Assembly (NCBI RefSeq): GCF_000812465.1
Contig: NZ_JWMA01000006.1
Coordinates: 124,001-188,000, forward strand
Source of the DNA: Cupriavidus sp. IDO
GTDB lineage: Bacteria; Pseudomonadota; Gammaproteobacteria; Burkholderiales; Burkholderiaceae
Length of the DNA: 64,000 bases
Direction: 5' to 3'
This document shows positions 52,142 through 63,152 of this stretch, one piece after another. The position numbers and the translations under genes were made by a program. The first letter of the stretch is position 1, and the number at the start of each line of letters is the position of its first letter. The notes beneath the pieces were generated by a model, which was not told the DNA's origin, ran no database searches, and saw nothing but the letters and a program-made list of their open reading frames with translations.

Positions 52142-53056
52142 TCAGCGACGGTCGATCTTGGGATCGAGCGCGTCGCGCAGCCCGTCGCCCAGCAGGTTGA
52201 AGGCCAGCACGGTCAGGAAAATCGCCAGGCTCGGGAAGATCGCCACGTGCGGCGCGGTCACCATGTCGGCGCGCGCCTCGTTGAGCATCGCGCCCCATTC
52301 CGGCGTAGGCGGCTGCGCGCCAAGACCGAGGAACGACAGGCTTGCGGCGGTGATGATCGAGGTGCCGATCCGCATCGAGAAGTACACCACGATGGACGAC
52401 ACCGTGCCCGGCAGGATATGCCGCATCAGGATGGTCCAGTCCGAGGCGCCGATGCTGCGCGCCGCTTCCACATAGGTCAGCCGCTTGAGCATCAGCGTAT
52501 TGCCGCGCACCAGCCGTGCAAACGCCGGAATGCTGAAGATCGCGACCGCGAAGATCACGTTGGTCATGCCGTTGCCGAGGATGGCCACGATGCCGATCGC
52601 GAGCAGGATGCCCGGGAAGGCGAACAGCACGTCGGAGATCCGCATCACGATGCGGTCCCACCAGCCCTCGTAGTAGCCGGCCAGCAGGCCCAGCACAGTG
52701 CCGATCACCGCGCCGATGATGACCGACAGGAAGCCCGCCGCCAGCGAGATCCGCGTACCGGCCAGGATGCGGCTGAAGATATCGCGCCCGAGCGAGTCGA
52801 CGCCCATCCAGTGCGCGGCCGACGGCCCTGCGTTGAGCGCGTCGTAGTCGAAGAAGTTTTCCGGGTCGTACGGCACCAGGTGCGGCGACAGGACCGCCAC
52901 CACGATCAGCAGCAGCACGAACACGCCGGCCCCCAGCGCCAGGTGCTGCTTGCGGAATTTGCGCCAGAACTCGCTCCAGGGCGTACGCACGGCCTCGGGC
53001 ACGGGGGCGGTGGCGGGTGCCGCTTCGTCTGCGGCGGGCGTGGAAAGCTGCGTCAT
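52142..53056 (-). CDS. gsiD: Peptide ABC transporter permease (GsiD/DppC type)
   Basis: 304-residue inner-membrane permease from ATG at 53056, which has GAGG six bases upstream. A GTG at 53068 would overlap the gsiC stop as GTGA and add four residues; either is credible. An N-terminal cytoplasmic extension is followed by a first helix ([18 protein letters not shown]) and the BPD_transp_1 domain with the EAA-type loop [21 protein letters not shown]. It pairs with GsiC to form the channel. Confidence 0.9.
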   Translation of the reverse strand: MTQLSTPAADEAAPATAPVPEAVRTPWSEFWRKFRKQHLALGAGVFVLLLIVVAVLSPHLVPYDPENFFDYDALNAGPSAAHWMGVDSLGRDIFSRILAGTRISLAAGFLSVIIGAVIGTVLGLLAGYYEGWWDRIVMRISDVLFAFPGILLAIGIVAILGNGMTNVIFAVAIFSIPAFARLVRGNTLMLKRLTYVEAARSIGASDWTILMRHILPGTVSSIVVYFSMRIGTSIITAASLSFLGLGAQPPTPEWGAMLNEARADMVTAPHVAIFPSLAIFLTVLAFNLLGDGLRDALDPKIDRR

Positions 53057-53064
53057 GGCCGGCC

Positions 53065-53985
53065 TCACTTATAGCGGATGGTGGGGTTGATCACGGTGTA
53101 CAGCATGTCCACCACCAGGTTGATCAGGATGAATTCGAGCGAGAACAGCAGCACTTCGGCCTGGATCACAGGGTAGTCGCGCATTTCCACCGCATCGACC
53201 AGCAGCCGGCCTAGGCCCGGCCAGTTGAACACCTTCTCGACCACGATCGAGCCGCCCAGCAGGAAGCCGAATTGCAGGCCCATCATGGTGACCACCGGGA
53301 TCATGGCGTTGCGCAGCGTGTGCTTGGCCACGACCACCGTTTCATGCACGCCCTTGGCACGGGCGGTGCGGACAAAATCTTCCTGCAGCACTTCCACGAA
53401 CGAGGCACGGGTAAAGCGCGCCATCACGGCCGCCACCGCCGCGCCCAGCGTGAGCGAAGGCAGGATGTAGTGCTTCCAGGTGTCGGCGCCGATCGACGGC
53501 AGCCAGCCCAGCTGCACCGAGAAAATTTCCATCAGCAGCATGCCCAGCGCAAAAGCCGGGAACGAAATCCCCGACACGGCCAGCGTCATGCCCAGCCGGT
53601 CCGGCCAGCGGTTGCGCCACACTGCCGAGCAAACCCCGATCACCATGCCGAACACCACCGCCCAGACCATCGAGGCCAGCGTCAGCAGCAGCGTCGGCAT
53701 GAAGCGGTCGCCGATCTCCTCGCTCACCGGGCGCTTAGTGCGCAGCGAATGGCCGAACTCGCCACGGACCGCGTTCGAGAAGAAGTTCACGAACTGCTCG
53801 GGCATCGGCCGGTCCAGGCCCAGGTCCTTGCGCACCAGCTCGACCGTGGCCGCGTCGGCCTCGGGGCCGGCGGCCAGCCGCGCCGGGTCGCCGGGCAGCA
53901 GGTGGACGAACAGGAACACCAGCACTGCCACGATCAGCAATGTGGGGATCACGCCCAGGAATCGTTTGAGGAAATAGTTCAGCAT
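53065..53985 (-). CDS. gsiC: Peptide ABC transporter permease (GsiC/DppB type)
   Basis: 306 residues from ATG at 53985 (a GTG one codon upstream is possible). The classic DppB N-terminus ([36 protein letters not shown]) is present, followed by about five more helices and the coupling-loop motif [25 protein letters not shown]. It lies 131 bases downstream of the binding-protein gene; that gap has three TTACTGC copies (54058-54081) and a GC-rich region that could hold an intercistronic hairpin. Confidence 0.92.
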   Translation of the reverse strand: MLNYFLKRFLGVIPTLLIVAVLVFLFVHLLPGDPARLAAGPEADAATVELVRKDLGLDRPMPEQFVNFFSNAVRGEFGHSLRTKRPVSEEIGDRFMPTLLLTLASMVWAVVFGMVIGVCSAVWRNRWPDRLGMTLAVSGISFPAFALGMLLMEIFSVQLGWLPSIGADTWKHYILPSLTLGAAVAAVMARFTRASFVEVLQEDFVRTARAKGVHETVVVAKHTLRNAMIPVVTMMGLQFGFLLGGSIVVEKVFNWPGLGRLLVDAVEMRDYPVIQAEVLLFSLEFILINLVVDMLYTVINPTIRYK

Positions 53986-54116
53986 CACACACCAGATTAA
54001 GAGGCCGCCAGCCGCCGCCCTGGCCCCCGCAAACCTGGGCAGGCGGCTTTCTACGGCTTACTGCTTACTGCTCGTTACTGCAGCGCATTGCCACGCTGCG
54101 CAAGGCACTGCTGCAG

Positions 54117-55673
54117 TTATTGCTTGATGTCGATCTCGTCAAAATTGAACGAACCATCCGGCATCACATACGCACCGGCCAGGCGCTTGCTGCGTGCAAA
54201 CAGCACCTTCTCCGTCACCAGGAAGGCCCACGGTGCATCCTTCCAGATGCGCTCCTGTGCGTCCTTGTACAGCCTGGCCTTCTCGCCGCGGTCCGTCGTG
54301 CGCAGGGCGCCGGCGATGTCGGCATCGACCTGGTCGTTCTTGTAGTACGCGGTGTTCAGCAGCTTGGGCGGCATCGATTCCGAAGCCAGCAGCGGACGCA
54401 GCGCCCAGTCCGATTCACCGGTCGACGACGACCAGCCCACGTAGTACATGCGCACGCCGGCCTCTTCCGGCTTCGGCACGCTTTCCACCCTCTCCACGCG
54501 CTGGCCGGCTTCAAGCGCCTGCACCTGGGCCTTGATGCCCACCTGCTGCAGCTGCTGCTGCACGAACTGGATCACCTTCTGCGCGGTGGTGTGGTTGTAG
54601 GCCGACCACAGCGTGGTCTCGAAGCCGTTCGGATAGCCGGCTTCCTTCAGCAGCGCGCGCGCCTTGGCCGGGTCATACGGCCACGGGCCCAGCTTCTCGG
54701 CGAAGTCCACGCCCGGCGGCACCACGCCCTCGGACGGCACCGCGTAGCCGGCAAAGGCCACCTTGGCCAGTGCGTCCTTGTTGATCGCGTAGTTGATGGC
54801 CTGGCGCACCTTCGGGTCGTTGAACGGCTTGACCGTGGTGTTCAGGCTCAGGTAGCGCTGGATGATCGACGGCGCCGAGATCAGGTCCACCTTTGCGCTG
54901 TTCTTCAGCACGGCCGCTTGCTCGAACGGAATGCTGAAGGCAAAGTCCGCCTCGCCGGTCTGCATGATGGCGGCGCGGGTGTTGTTGTCCACCACCGGCT
55001 TCCAGGTGATCGTGTCGATCTTCGGATAGCCGGTCTTCCAGTAGCCTGCAAACTTCTTGCCCTTCAGGTGATCGGGCTGCTTCCACTCCACGAACTCGAA
55101 CGGGCCGGTGCCGACCGGGTGGAAGGCGATGTCCTTGCCGTACTTCTGCAGCGCCGCCGGCGAAATCATCACTGCCGACGGGTGGGCCAGCACGTTGATG
55201 AACGGCGAGAACGGCTCCTTCAGCGTGACCTTGACGGTATTGGCGTCGACCACATCGGTCCTGGCCACGCGGTTGAACAGCGTGTAGCGCTTGAGCTTGT
55301 TGGCCGGGTTGGTCACGCGGTCGAGGTTGGCCTTGACGGCGGCGGCGTCGAAGGTGGTGCCGTCGTGGAACTTGACACCCTTCTTCAGCTTGAAGGTGTA
55401 GGTGAGGCCGTCCTTGCTGACTTCATAGCTTTCGGCCAGCACGTTGACCAGCTTCATGTCCTTGTCCATGCCGAACAGGCCCTGATAGAAGGACTTGCTG
55501 GCGGCCTGCGACAGCGTGTCGTTCGCATCGTACGGGTCCAGCGTGGTGAAGGTGGAGTACACCGCCATCACGGCGTCCTTGGCCGCGAAGGCGGGGGCCG
55601 AGACCAGCGTGCCCAGTGCGCCTACTGCAAAGGCGCCGGCGACGAGCCCGGGCGAAACCATACGTGCAGACAT
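54117..55673 (-). CDS. gsiB: Peptide/glutathione ABC transporter substrate-binding protein (GsiB/DppA-like)
   Basis: 518-residue SBP family 5 protein with a signal peptide (cleavage likely after AFA, about residue 30). Family sequence is clear: [58 protein letters not shown], the [15 protein letters not shown] motif and [18 protein letters not shown]. Sequence and gene order resemble GsiB, the glutathione-binding protein of E. coli, more than the general oligopeptide OppA; the actual ligand here may be other small peptides. It follows gsiA after 29 bases. Confidence 0.9.
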   Translation of the reverse strand: MSARMVSPGLVAGAFAVGALGTLVSAPAFAAKDAVMAVYSTFTTLDPYDANDTLSQAASKSFYQGLFGMDKDMKLVNVLAESYEVSKDGLTYTFKLKKGVKFHDGTTFDAAAVKANLDRVTNPANKLKRYTLFNRVARTDVVDANTVKVTLKEPFSPFINVLAHPSAVMISPAALQKYGKDIAFHPVGTGPFEFVEWKQPDHLKGKKFAGYWKTGYPKIDTITWKPVVDNNTRAAIMQTGEADFAFSIPFEQAAVLKNSAKVDLISAPSIIQRYLSLNTTVKPFNDPKVRQAINYAINKDALAKVAFAGYAVPSEGVVPPGVDFAEKLGPWPYDPAKARALLKEAGYPNGFETTLWSAYNHTTAQKVIQFVQQQLQQVGIKAQVQALEAGQRVERVESVPKPEEAGVRMYYVGWSSSTGESDWALRPLLASESMPPKLLNTAYYKNDQVDADIAGALRTTDRGEKARLYKDAQERIWKDAPWAFLVTEKVLFARSKRLAGAYVMPDGSFNFDEIDIKQ

Positions 55674-55702
55674 TATCGAATCTCCTTGGATAGACCAGAA
55701 CT

Positions 55703-57592
<1,890 letters not shown>

Positions 57593-57647
57593 TGGTACCC
57601 CTTGATGCTTGAAGCGTGATTCCTGCCTGGATGACTGAAGCCGCGCC

Positions 57648-58622
57648 TCAGCCGTAGATCGCCACCATCACCGGCTCGCCCACGCGGGCAAGGCCGCGAT
57701 ACATGCCTTCGGTGTTGAATGGCAGCGTGACATTGCCGGCGCGGTCGACCGCGATCAGTCCGCCGCGGCCGCCGATGGCCGGGAGTTTCTCCATCACCAC
57801 GCGACGTGCGGCTTCTTCCAGCGTCACGCGTGCGTAGCGCATCTGCGCGGCCACGTCGTGCGCGGCCACGGTGCGGATAAACATCTCGCCGGTGCCGGTG
57901 GCGGAGATCGCCGCGACATCGTCGGCATAGCAACCGGCGCCGATCACCGGCGTGTCGCCGACGCGCCCGACCTGCTTGTTGGTGACGCCGCCGGTCGACG
58001 TGGCGGCCGCCAGGTTGCCGTGAGCGTCGCAGGCCACCGCGCCGACCGTGCCGAACTTGTTGTCCGGGTCGATGGGGTCGGCCTGGCCGGCCAGCGCGCC
58101 GTTCGCCAGCGCTGCCGCGTCATGGTCCAGCAGCGCCATGCCCTTGACCGCCCGTGCGCGCTCCCATTGCTCGTGGCGCGCCTTGGTGAAGTAGTAATCC
58201 GAGGAGACCAGTTCCAGCCCCTGCGACAGGGCGAAGGCCTCGGCGCCCTCGCCTGCGAACAGCACGTGCTCGCTGTGGTCCATCACCGCGCGTGCGGCCA
58301 GCACCGGATTGCGCAGGCGCGTGACGCAGGCCACGGCGCCGGCATTCAGCGTGGCGCCATCCATCACGGCAGCATCCAGTTCGTAGGTGCCCTCGTGCGT
58401 CAGCACGGCGCCCTTGCCGGCGTTGAAGAGCGGGCACTCTTCGAGCAGGCGCACGGCTTCGGTGACCGCGTCCATGGCGCTGCCGCCGTCGGCCAGCACG
58501 CGCTGGCCGGCTATCAGCACCTGCTCCAGCGCTTCGATGTATTCGCGTTCGCGGGAGGAATCCATGGCGGCACGGGTGATGGTGCCGGCCCCGCCGTGGA
58601 TGGCAATGACTGCTTGATTCAT
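57648..58622 (-). CDS. iaaA: Isoaspartyl peptidase / L-asparaginase (Ntn hydrolase)
   Basis: 324-residue plant-type asparaginase that hydrolyses beta-aspartyl dipeptides and L-asparagine. The precursor self-cleaves before Thr192 in [10 protein letters not shown], the new N-terminal nucleophile. The family N-terminus [15 protein letters not shown] and the [23 protein letters not shown] segment are intact. In E. coli iaaA is the first gene of iaaA-gsiABCD; here it also directly precedes gsiA and lies six bases after the RpiR regulator gene. It should degrade isoaspartyl peptides brought in by the transporter. Confidence 0.93.
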   Translation of the reverse strand: MNQAVIAIHGGAGTITRAAMDSSREREYIEALEQVLIAGQRVLADGGSAMDAVTEAVRLLEECPLFNAGKGAVLTHEGTYELDAAVMDGATLNAGAVACVTRLRNPVLAARAVMDHSEHVLFAGEGAEAFALSQGLELVSSDYYFTKARHEQWERARAVKGMALLDHDAAALANGALAGQADPIDPDNKFGTVGAVACDAHGNLAAATSTGGVTNKQVGRVGDTPVIGAGCYADDVAAISATGTGEMFIRTVAAHDVAAQMRYARVTLEEAARRVVMEKLPAIGGRGGLIAVDRAGNVTLPFNTEGMYRGLARVGEPVMVAIYG

Positions 58623-58628
58623 GAGTGG

Positions 58629-59672
58629 CTACGCCTTGAAATGCCGTGCGGCACGTTTGTTTTTGTCGCCGGCGGCATCGGCCGCGGCCTGTGGCGCGCG
58701 CGGCTCGCCGCTGCGCTGGGTGTTCGTCGCGCTGGCGGTGCCGGTCGCCTCGGTGCCGTAAAGCCACGGCAGCAGGAATTCAGTCATTTCGGCGGCGGCC
58801 TTCACCGGACGTTCAGCCCGGTGCGCGACCGCACCGCAAAGCGCCTCGATCAGCGCCAGCACCGTTGCATCGGAGTTGGCCGAAAGGCGGTTGGCTGCCT
58901 GTGCGTACAGCGCGATATCGGCCAGCGGCGCCAGCGGCGAGGTCGGCCCGTCGGTCAGCGCCAGCAGGCGCGCGCCGTGCGCCTTGGCGCGCTTGGCCAG
59001 CAGCACGGTATCGGCCACATAGCGCGGGAAGGCAATCGCGATCACCAGGTCGGCAGGCTGCAGCTTGAACAGCTGCCGCGCGGCATGCGAGGCACCGCCC
59101 GCGCCCGCCACCGACATGACGGTGCGGCAATGCATTTCCAGCCCGTGCTGGACCAGCCCCGCCAGGAAGCCGCTGGCGCCGAAGCCCGCGACATAGATGC
59201 GGTCCGCGGCCAGGATGGCGGTGACGGCGCGCTCACAGGTTTCCGCATCGAGCCCGCGGCGCGTGGCCTCCAGGTTGGCGGCTGCATCTTCCAGCGAGGC
59301 GGCAAAGACCTCCGCTGCCGTAGAGGGCCGCTCCAGTTCCGTGCGCAGCCGCTCAACCGGTGCCAGCGTGGCCTCGAAGCCGCGCACCAGTTCGGCGCGG
59401 AACTGCGGGTAGCCGTCGAAACCCAGCGCACGCGCAAAGCGGTTGGCGGTGGCCACCGACACCTGCACGGCAGCGGCGAACTCGTCGATACGCATGGTGG
59501 CGGCACGGAACAGGTTCGCCAGCACATATTCCGCCATGCGCTGATGCGCGGGCGTCAGCGTCGGCAGGCTGCGCGCGATGCGTTCTGAGATCGAATAGCC
59601 ATTCGGCATGCTGGCGTCGGTCGGCAAGGTGTCTGGAGAGTGGGTTGTCTGGGGGTGGTTGGAAATTTTCAT
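58629..59672 (-). CDS. MurR/RpiR-family transcriptional regulator
   Basis: 347 residues from ATG at 59672 (MKISNHPQTTHSPD); MPNGYSISER at 59609 is an alternative start that would bring it closer to the family's usual length near 290. An N-terminal HTH-6 domain (about residues 25-100: LTPAHQRMAEYVLANLFRAATMRIDEFAAAVQVSVATANRFARALGF, shown in part) is followed by a SIS domain (about 145-280: DRIYVAGFGASGFLAGLVQHGLE). SIS domains normally bind phosphosugars or amino sugars, which suggests a cell-wall-derived signal. The C-terminal 45 residues are a low-complexity basic tail. Operator-like inverted repeats overlap its start. Confidence 0.9.
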   Translation of the reverse strand: MKISNHPQTTHSPDTLPTDASMPNGYSISERIARSLPTLTPAHQRMAEYVLANLFRAATMRIDEFAAAVQVSVATANRFARALGFDGYPQFRAELVRGFEATLAPVERLRTELERPSTAAEVFAASLEDAAANLEATRRGLDAETCERAVTAILAADRIYVAGFGASGFLAGLVQHGLEMHCRTVMSVAGAGGASHAARQLFKLQPADLVIAIAFPRYVADTVLLAKRAKAHGARLLALTDGPTSPLAPLADIALYAQAANRLSANSDATVLALIEALCGAVAHRAERPVKAAAEMTEFLLPWLYGTEATGTASATNTQRSGEPRAPQAAADAAGDKNKRAARHFKA

Positions 59673-59692
59673 TCCCGGCCACGTGATGAAAA
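59666..59692. promoter_or_regulatory. Inverted repeat overlapping the RpiR start, possible operator
   Basis: TTTTCAT (59666-59672) and ATGAAAA (59686-59692) are perfect inverse copies separated by 13 bases, 20 bases centre to centre. The left arm includes the start codon of the RpiR gene. The spacing suits a dimeric regulator binding two adjacent turns, so autoregulation is plausible. Confidence 0.4.
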
Positions 59693-59746
59693 TGAATTTA
59701 CACGGAATCGCGCCCCAAAGAAAATAGAGTTTTACGGATCGAGGGT

Positions 59747-59760
59747 ATTCCCTAGGGAAT
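59747..59760. promoter_or_regulatory. 14-bp perfect palindrome between rpiR and yheS
   Basis: ATTCCCTAGGGAAT, a perfect palindrome in the 228-base divergent interval 59673-59900. It lies 74 bases upstream of the RpiR start and 140 upstream of yheS. Could be a binding site for a regulator of either gene; no known consensus comes to mind. Confidence 0.4.
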
Positions 59761-59819
59761 CGAACAGCACGCGGGCCCCAGTTGCGCGCATTCGCCGCGG
59801 AAGGACAGCCCGGAAACGC

Positions 59820-59825
59820 TACAAT
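59820..59825 (+). promoter_or_regulatory. -10 candidate for yheS
   Basis: TACAAT 75 bases upstream of the yheS start; no -35 box at a suitable distance was found. Confidence 0.3.
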
Positions 59826-59900
59826 GCCGGCCAGCGCCGCAACTCTGACAGTTGCCTGCATGTTCTCCGCTTTTTCCGCTTTCATCCCGAAGTTCCCTCC

Positions 59901-61838
59901 GTGATCCGAATCGACCAGCTAGTCCTCCAGCGCGGCACCAAGGTGCTGTTCGACCACACCAGCGTGACCATCAACCCGGGCGAGCGCGTCGGCCTTGTCG
60001 GCGCCAACGGGAGCGGCAAGTCGACCTTGTTCGCCATGCTGCGCGGAGAGCTACACGCGGACGGCGGCGATGTGGCCGTGCCTGCGCAGTGGCGGATTGC
60101 GCACGTCGCGCAGGAAACACCGGCGGTGGCGCGCAGCGCCGTGGAGTATGTGATCGACGGCGACACCCGGCTGCGCGAGATCGAAGCGGCCATCGCCCGC
60201 GCACAGGGCACCGGCGACGGCAGCGCCGAAGGAGAAGCCCACGCCGCTTTCGCCGACGCCGACGGCTACACCGCCCCGGCCCGCGCCGAAGCCCTGCTGC
60301 TGGGCCTGGGCTTCACGCTGGCGCAGGTATCGCAGCCGGTGTCGTCGTTCTCCGGCGGCTGGCGCATGCGCCTGAACCTGGCGCAGGCGCTGATGTGCCC
60401 GTCGGACCTGCTGCTGCTCGACGAACCGACCAACCACCTGGACCTGGACGCCATCGTCTGGCTGGAAGACTGGCTGGCGCGCTACGCCGGCACGCTGGTG
60501 ATGATTTCGCACGACCGCGAATTCCTCGATGCGATCTGCAACGTCACCGTGCACATCGAGAACCAGCAGTTGCGCCGCTACGGCGGCAACTACACGCTGT
60601 TCGAGACCATGCGCCTGCAGCAGATGGCGCAACAGCAGGCCGCCTATTCGCGCCAGCAGAAGGAAATCGCGCACCTGGAGTCGTTCATCACACGCTTCAA
60701 GGCCAAGGCCACCAAGGCGCGCCAGGCGCAGAGCCGGGTCAAGGCGCTGGAGAAGATGGAGCGGCTGGCGCCGGTGCACGTCGCCGCCGGTTTCGCCTTT
60801 GAATTCCGCGAGCCGGACGCCGCGCCCAATCCGATGATGGTGCTGGAAGGCGTTGACTGCGGCTACGCCGAGGCCGACCCGCCGGTCACCATCCTGCACA
60901 ACCTGGCTCTGTCGATCCAGAACGGCCAGCGCATCGGCCTGCTGGGCGCCAACGGCCAGGGCAAGTCGACGCTGGTCAAGACCCTGGCCGGCACGCAGGA
61001 TCCGCTCACCGGCACGCTGCGCCTCGGCAAGGGCCTGCAGATCGGCTACTTCGCCCAGCACCAGCTGGAAACCCTGCGCGACCACGACTCGCCCCTGCAA
61101 CACCTGGCGCGGCTGGCGCCCGATACGCGCGAGCAGGAACTGCGCGACTTCCTCGGCAGCTTCAACTTCCGCGGCGACATGGCGACCTCGCCGATCGAGC
61201 CCTTTTCCGGCGGCGAAAAGGCGCGGCTCGCGCTGTCGCTGATCGTCTGGCAGAAGCCCAACCTGCTGCTGCTCGACGAACCGACCAACCACCTCGACCT
61301 CGATACCCGCGAGGCGCTGACCATGGCGCTGGCGCAGTTCGAAGGCACGCTGATCCTGGTCTCCCACGACCGGCACCTGCTGCGCGCCACGTCCGACCAG
61401 TTCATGCTGGTGGCCGACGGCACCATCAAGCCGTTCGACGGCGACCTGGACGACTACCGCGACTGGCTGCTGCAGCAGGCAGCGGCCAAGCGCAATGCCG
61501 CGACGGCAGCGCATCAGGCCGAGGCTGGCGGCGACGCTGGCAATGGCGCGGTCAACCGCAAGGACCAGCGCCGTGCGGAGGCGGATGAGAGGCAGCGGCT
61601 GTCAGCGCTGCGCAAGCCCTTGACGAAGGAACTGGAAAAGGTCGAAAAGCGGATGGCGGTTCTGCAAAGCGCCAAGGACGAGATCGACCGCTTCATGGCC
61701 GATGAAACCAGCTATGCCGAGGCGAACAAGGCGAAGCTGATGGAGATGCTCAAGCGGCAGGGCGAAGTGAACGGCGAGCTTGGCGAGCTGGAAGAGAAAT
61801 GGCTGGAGCTGCAGGAGCAGATCGAGATGATTGCGTGA
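59901..61838 (+). CDS. yheS: ABC-F family ATPase (YheS type)
   Basis: 645 residues from GTG at 59901 (read MIRIDQLVLQRG), against 637 in E. coli YheS, which it matches through most of its length. Two ABC domains: Walker A GANGSGKS at 34-41, signature FSGGWRMRLNLAQ, Walker B LLLLDEPTNHLDLD; the ABC-F linker with RFKAKATKARQAQSRVKALEK; then a second set (GANGQGKS, FSGGEKARLALSL, LLLLDEPTNHLDLD). A C-terminal coiled coil of about 80 residues follows. No membrane domain. ABC-F proteins bind the ribosomal E site and relieve stalled translation; the exact role of YheS is not well settled. The stop codon abuts a tRNA 3'-end remnant. Confidence 0.94.
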   Translation: MIRIDQLVLQRGTKVLFDHTSVTINPGERVGLVGANGSGKSTLFAMLRGELHADGGDVAVPAQWRIAHVAQETPAVARSAVEYVIDGDTRLREIEAAIARAQGTGDGSAEGEAHAAFADADGYTAPARAEALLLGLGFTLAQVSQPVSSFSGGWRMRLNLAQALMCPSDLLLLDEPTNHLDLDAIVWLEDWLARYAGTLVMISHDREFLDAICNVTVHIENQQLRRYGGNYTLFETMRLQQMAQQQAAYSRQQKEIAHLESFITRFKAKATKARQAQSRVKALEKMERLAPVHVAAGFAFEFREPDAAPNPMMVLEGVDCGYAEADPPVTILHNLALSIQNGQRIGLLGANGQGKSTLVKTLAGTQDPLTGTLRLGKGLQIGYFAQHQLETLRDHDSPLQHLARLAPDTREQELRDFLGSFNFRGDMATSPIEPFSGGEKARLALSLIVWQKPNLLLLDEPTNHLDLDTREALTMALAQFEGTLILVSHDRHLLRATSDQFMLVADGTIKPFDGDLDDYRDWLLQQAAAKRNAATAAHQAEAGGDAGNGAVNRKDQRRAEADERQRLSALRKPLTKELEKVEKRMAVLQSAKDEIDRFMADETSYAEANKAKLMEMLKRQGEVNGELGELEEKWLELQEQIEMIA

Positions 61839-61865
61839 GGGGTTCGAGTCCCCTCCCTGGCACCA
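61838..61865 (+). other. tRNA 3'-end remnant (T-arm, acceptor strand, CCA)
   Basis: 28 bases that form a perfect tRNA 3' end: T-stem AGGGG/CCCCT, T-loop TTCGAGT, then CCCTGGC, discriminator A and CCA. The matching acceptor strand (GCCAGGG), D-arm and anticodon arm are absent upstream; that sequence is yheS coding DNA, whose stop codon shares its last base with the T-stem. It is therefore a fragment, not a functional tRNA gene. Confidence 0.75.
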
Positions 61866-61880
61866 CGCATTGCCCCCAAT

Positions 61881-61909
61881 AAAAACCGGCGCCTCGGCGC
61901 CGGTTTTTT
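61881..61909. terminator. Bidirectional intrinsic terminator between yheS and dsbB
   Basis: AAAAACCGGCGCC (61881-61893), a TC loop, GGCGCCGGTTTTTT (61896-61909). A 9-bp GC-rich stem with T-runs on both strands ends both convergent genes. Confidence 0.92.
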
Positions 61910-61926
61910 GTTTATGACTTCACCGC

Positions 61927-62412
61927 TTAGCGGAAATTCTTCTCCCGCCGAATCAGCCCCACCGCCAGCGTCAGCGTCAGGATGAACAGCCAGATCAGCG
62001 ACCACGCCGGCACGGACAAACCCAGCACCGGCGGCAGCGGCGCCGTACAAAGCCCGTCCGCATAGAACACCTGCGGCAGCACCTTGGCCGTGGGCAAGGC
62101 ATTGACCCAGTTCTCCAGCGGATCGATCCCGCAGCTCGCCTTCGGATTCAGCAGCAGCGACACGTGGTACACCGCCACGGCAATGCCGCCGACGCCCGAC
62201 AGCATCCCCAGCCCCTGCCACAGCGTGCGCGTGTTCTGCGCGATCGCCGCCAGCAGCGAGAAGATACCGATGCCGATAAATGCAAAGCGCTGCATCACGC
62301 AGAGCGGACAGGGCTGGTAGCCCTTTTCGTATTGCAGGTAGAGCGCGACGCCGACCAGCGCAAACGAAATGATGGCGATCAGCAGGAAATAGGCGCGAGA
62401 GTTGGCTTGCAT
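61927..62412 (-). CDS. dsbB: Disulfide bond formation protein B
   Basis: Inner-membrane quinone reductase that reoxidises DsbA. The start at 62412 (MQANSRAYFLLIAIISFALVG) gives 161 residues and puts the first helix at the N-terminus. The four-helix topology is clear. The first redox pair is QPCPLCVMQRF (C-x-x-C, about residues 34-37), and the second pair is in KASCGIDP and YADGLCTAPLP. All four essential cysteines are present. Confidence 0.95.
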   Translation of the reverse strand: MQANSRAYFLLIAIISFALVGVALYLQYEKGYQPCPLCVMQRFAFIGIGIFSLLAAIAQNTRTLWQGLGMLSGVGGIAVAVYHVSLLLNPKASCGIDPLENWVNALPTAKVLPQVFYADGLCTAPLPPVLGLSVPAWSLIWLFILTLTLAVGLIRREKNFR

Positions 62413-62479
62413 GGGCGATGGGTTGACTCGGATTGAGGCGGCCGGCGCCACCTTCAGGTCCGGCGCCAGCATTGCTGCG

Positions 62480-62509
62480 CATTATTACCGATTTTGCGCT
62501 TCGCCAATG
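62480..62509 (-). promoter_or_regulatory. Weak candidate promoter for dsbB
   Basis: On the minus strand, TTGGCG near 62504-62509 is followed after 14-17 bases by TAATAATG. The spacing to the best -10 match is not ideal, so this is tentative. The rest of 62413-62578 shows nothing. Confidence 0.3.
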
Positions 62510-62578
62510 GCTGCAGGGATCGATCCGCAGCGAGTGTGCCTGTGGCGAAATGACGCAGGGTCCGCGTCGCGGGTTCTG

Positions 62579-63145
62579 TCAGCCCGAAATCCCTTTCTCC
62601 CAGCACGCCTTCGAGAGCCGGTACAGGCAGTGCGGCCGCAGCGGATGGCCCGCCGGCACACCGGGATGCTCGAAGCCTACCGGGTCCTCCTGCATGCCGA
62701 GCCGCTCCATCACGGCGCGCGAGCGGCGGTTGCCGAGGGTGGTGAAAGAGACGATTTCGTCGAGGCCTAGCCGCTCGAAGCCAACCTGCAAGGCGCCGCG
62801 CGCGGCTTCGGTGGCGTAGCCCTGCCCCCAGGCGTGCTGCGCCAGCCGCCAGCCAATTTCAACGCATGGCGAGAACGGCAGCGCGGCCGCCGGCTCGTTC
62901 AGGCCGACAAACCCGAGGAAGGCGCCGTCAGCCTTGCGTTCCGCCACCCAGAGTCCCCAGCCGATCGTTGTGATGCGGTCGCGACAACGGGTCGCCAGGA
63001 TATCGCTCTCCGCGCGCGTCAGCGTGGCCGGGAAGTTCTGCATCACCTCGGGATCGGCATTGAGCGCAGCGAACGGCTCAAGATCGCTTTCGCGCCACTG
63101 GCGCAGGCGCAGGCGATCGGTTTCGAGCTCGATCAATGCGGGCAT
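62579..63145 (-). CDS. GNAT-family N-acetyltransferase (RimJ/RimL-like)
   Basis: 188-residue acetyl-CoA-dependent acetyltransferase. The N-terminal LETDRLRLRQWRESDLEPFAALNADPEVMQNF is typical of the RimJ/RimL subgroup (acetyltransf_3). The acetyl-CoA loop appears as RLAQHAWGQGYATEAARGALQVGFERLGLDEIVSFT (in part), with the conserved NRRSRAVMERLGM near the C-terminus. The substrate is unknown. It lies seven bases downstream of radA in the same direction, so the two are probably co-transcribed. Confidence 0.9.
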   Translation of the reverse strand: MPALIELETDRLRLRQWRESDLEPFAALNADPEVMQNFPATLTRAESDILATRCRDRITTIGWGLWVAERKADGAFLGFVGLNEPAAALPFSPCVEIGWRLAQHAWGQGYATEAARGALQVGFERLGLDEIVSFTTLGNRRSRAVMERLGMQEDPVGFEHPGVPAGHPLRPHCLYRLSKACWEKGISG

Positions 63146-63152
63146 GTCCGGA

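Noticed and set aside
54058-54081. Three TTACTGC copies as a CRISPR-like or regulatory array
   Set aside because: Too short and too few; likely a minor local duplication after the gsiB stop.
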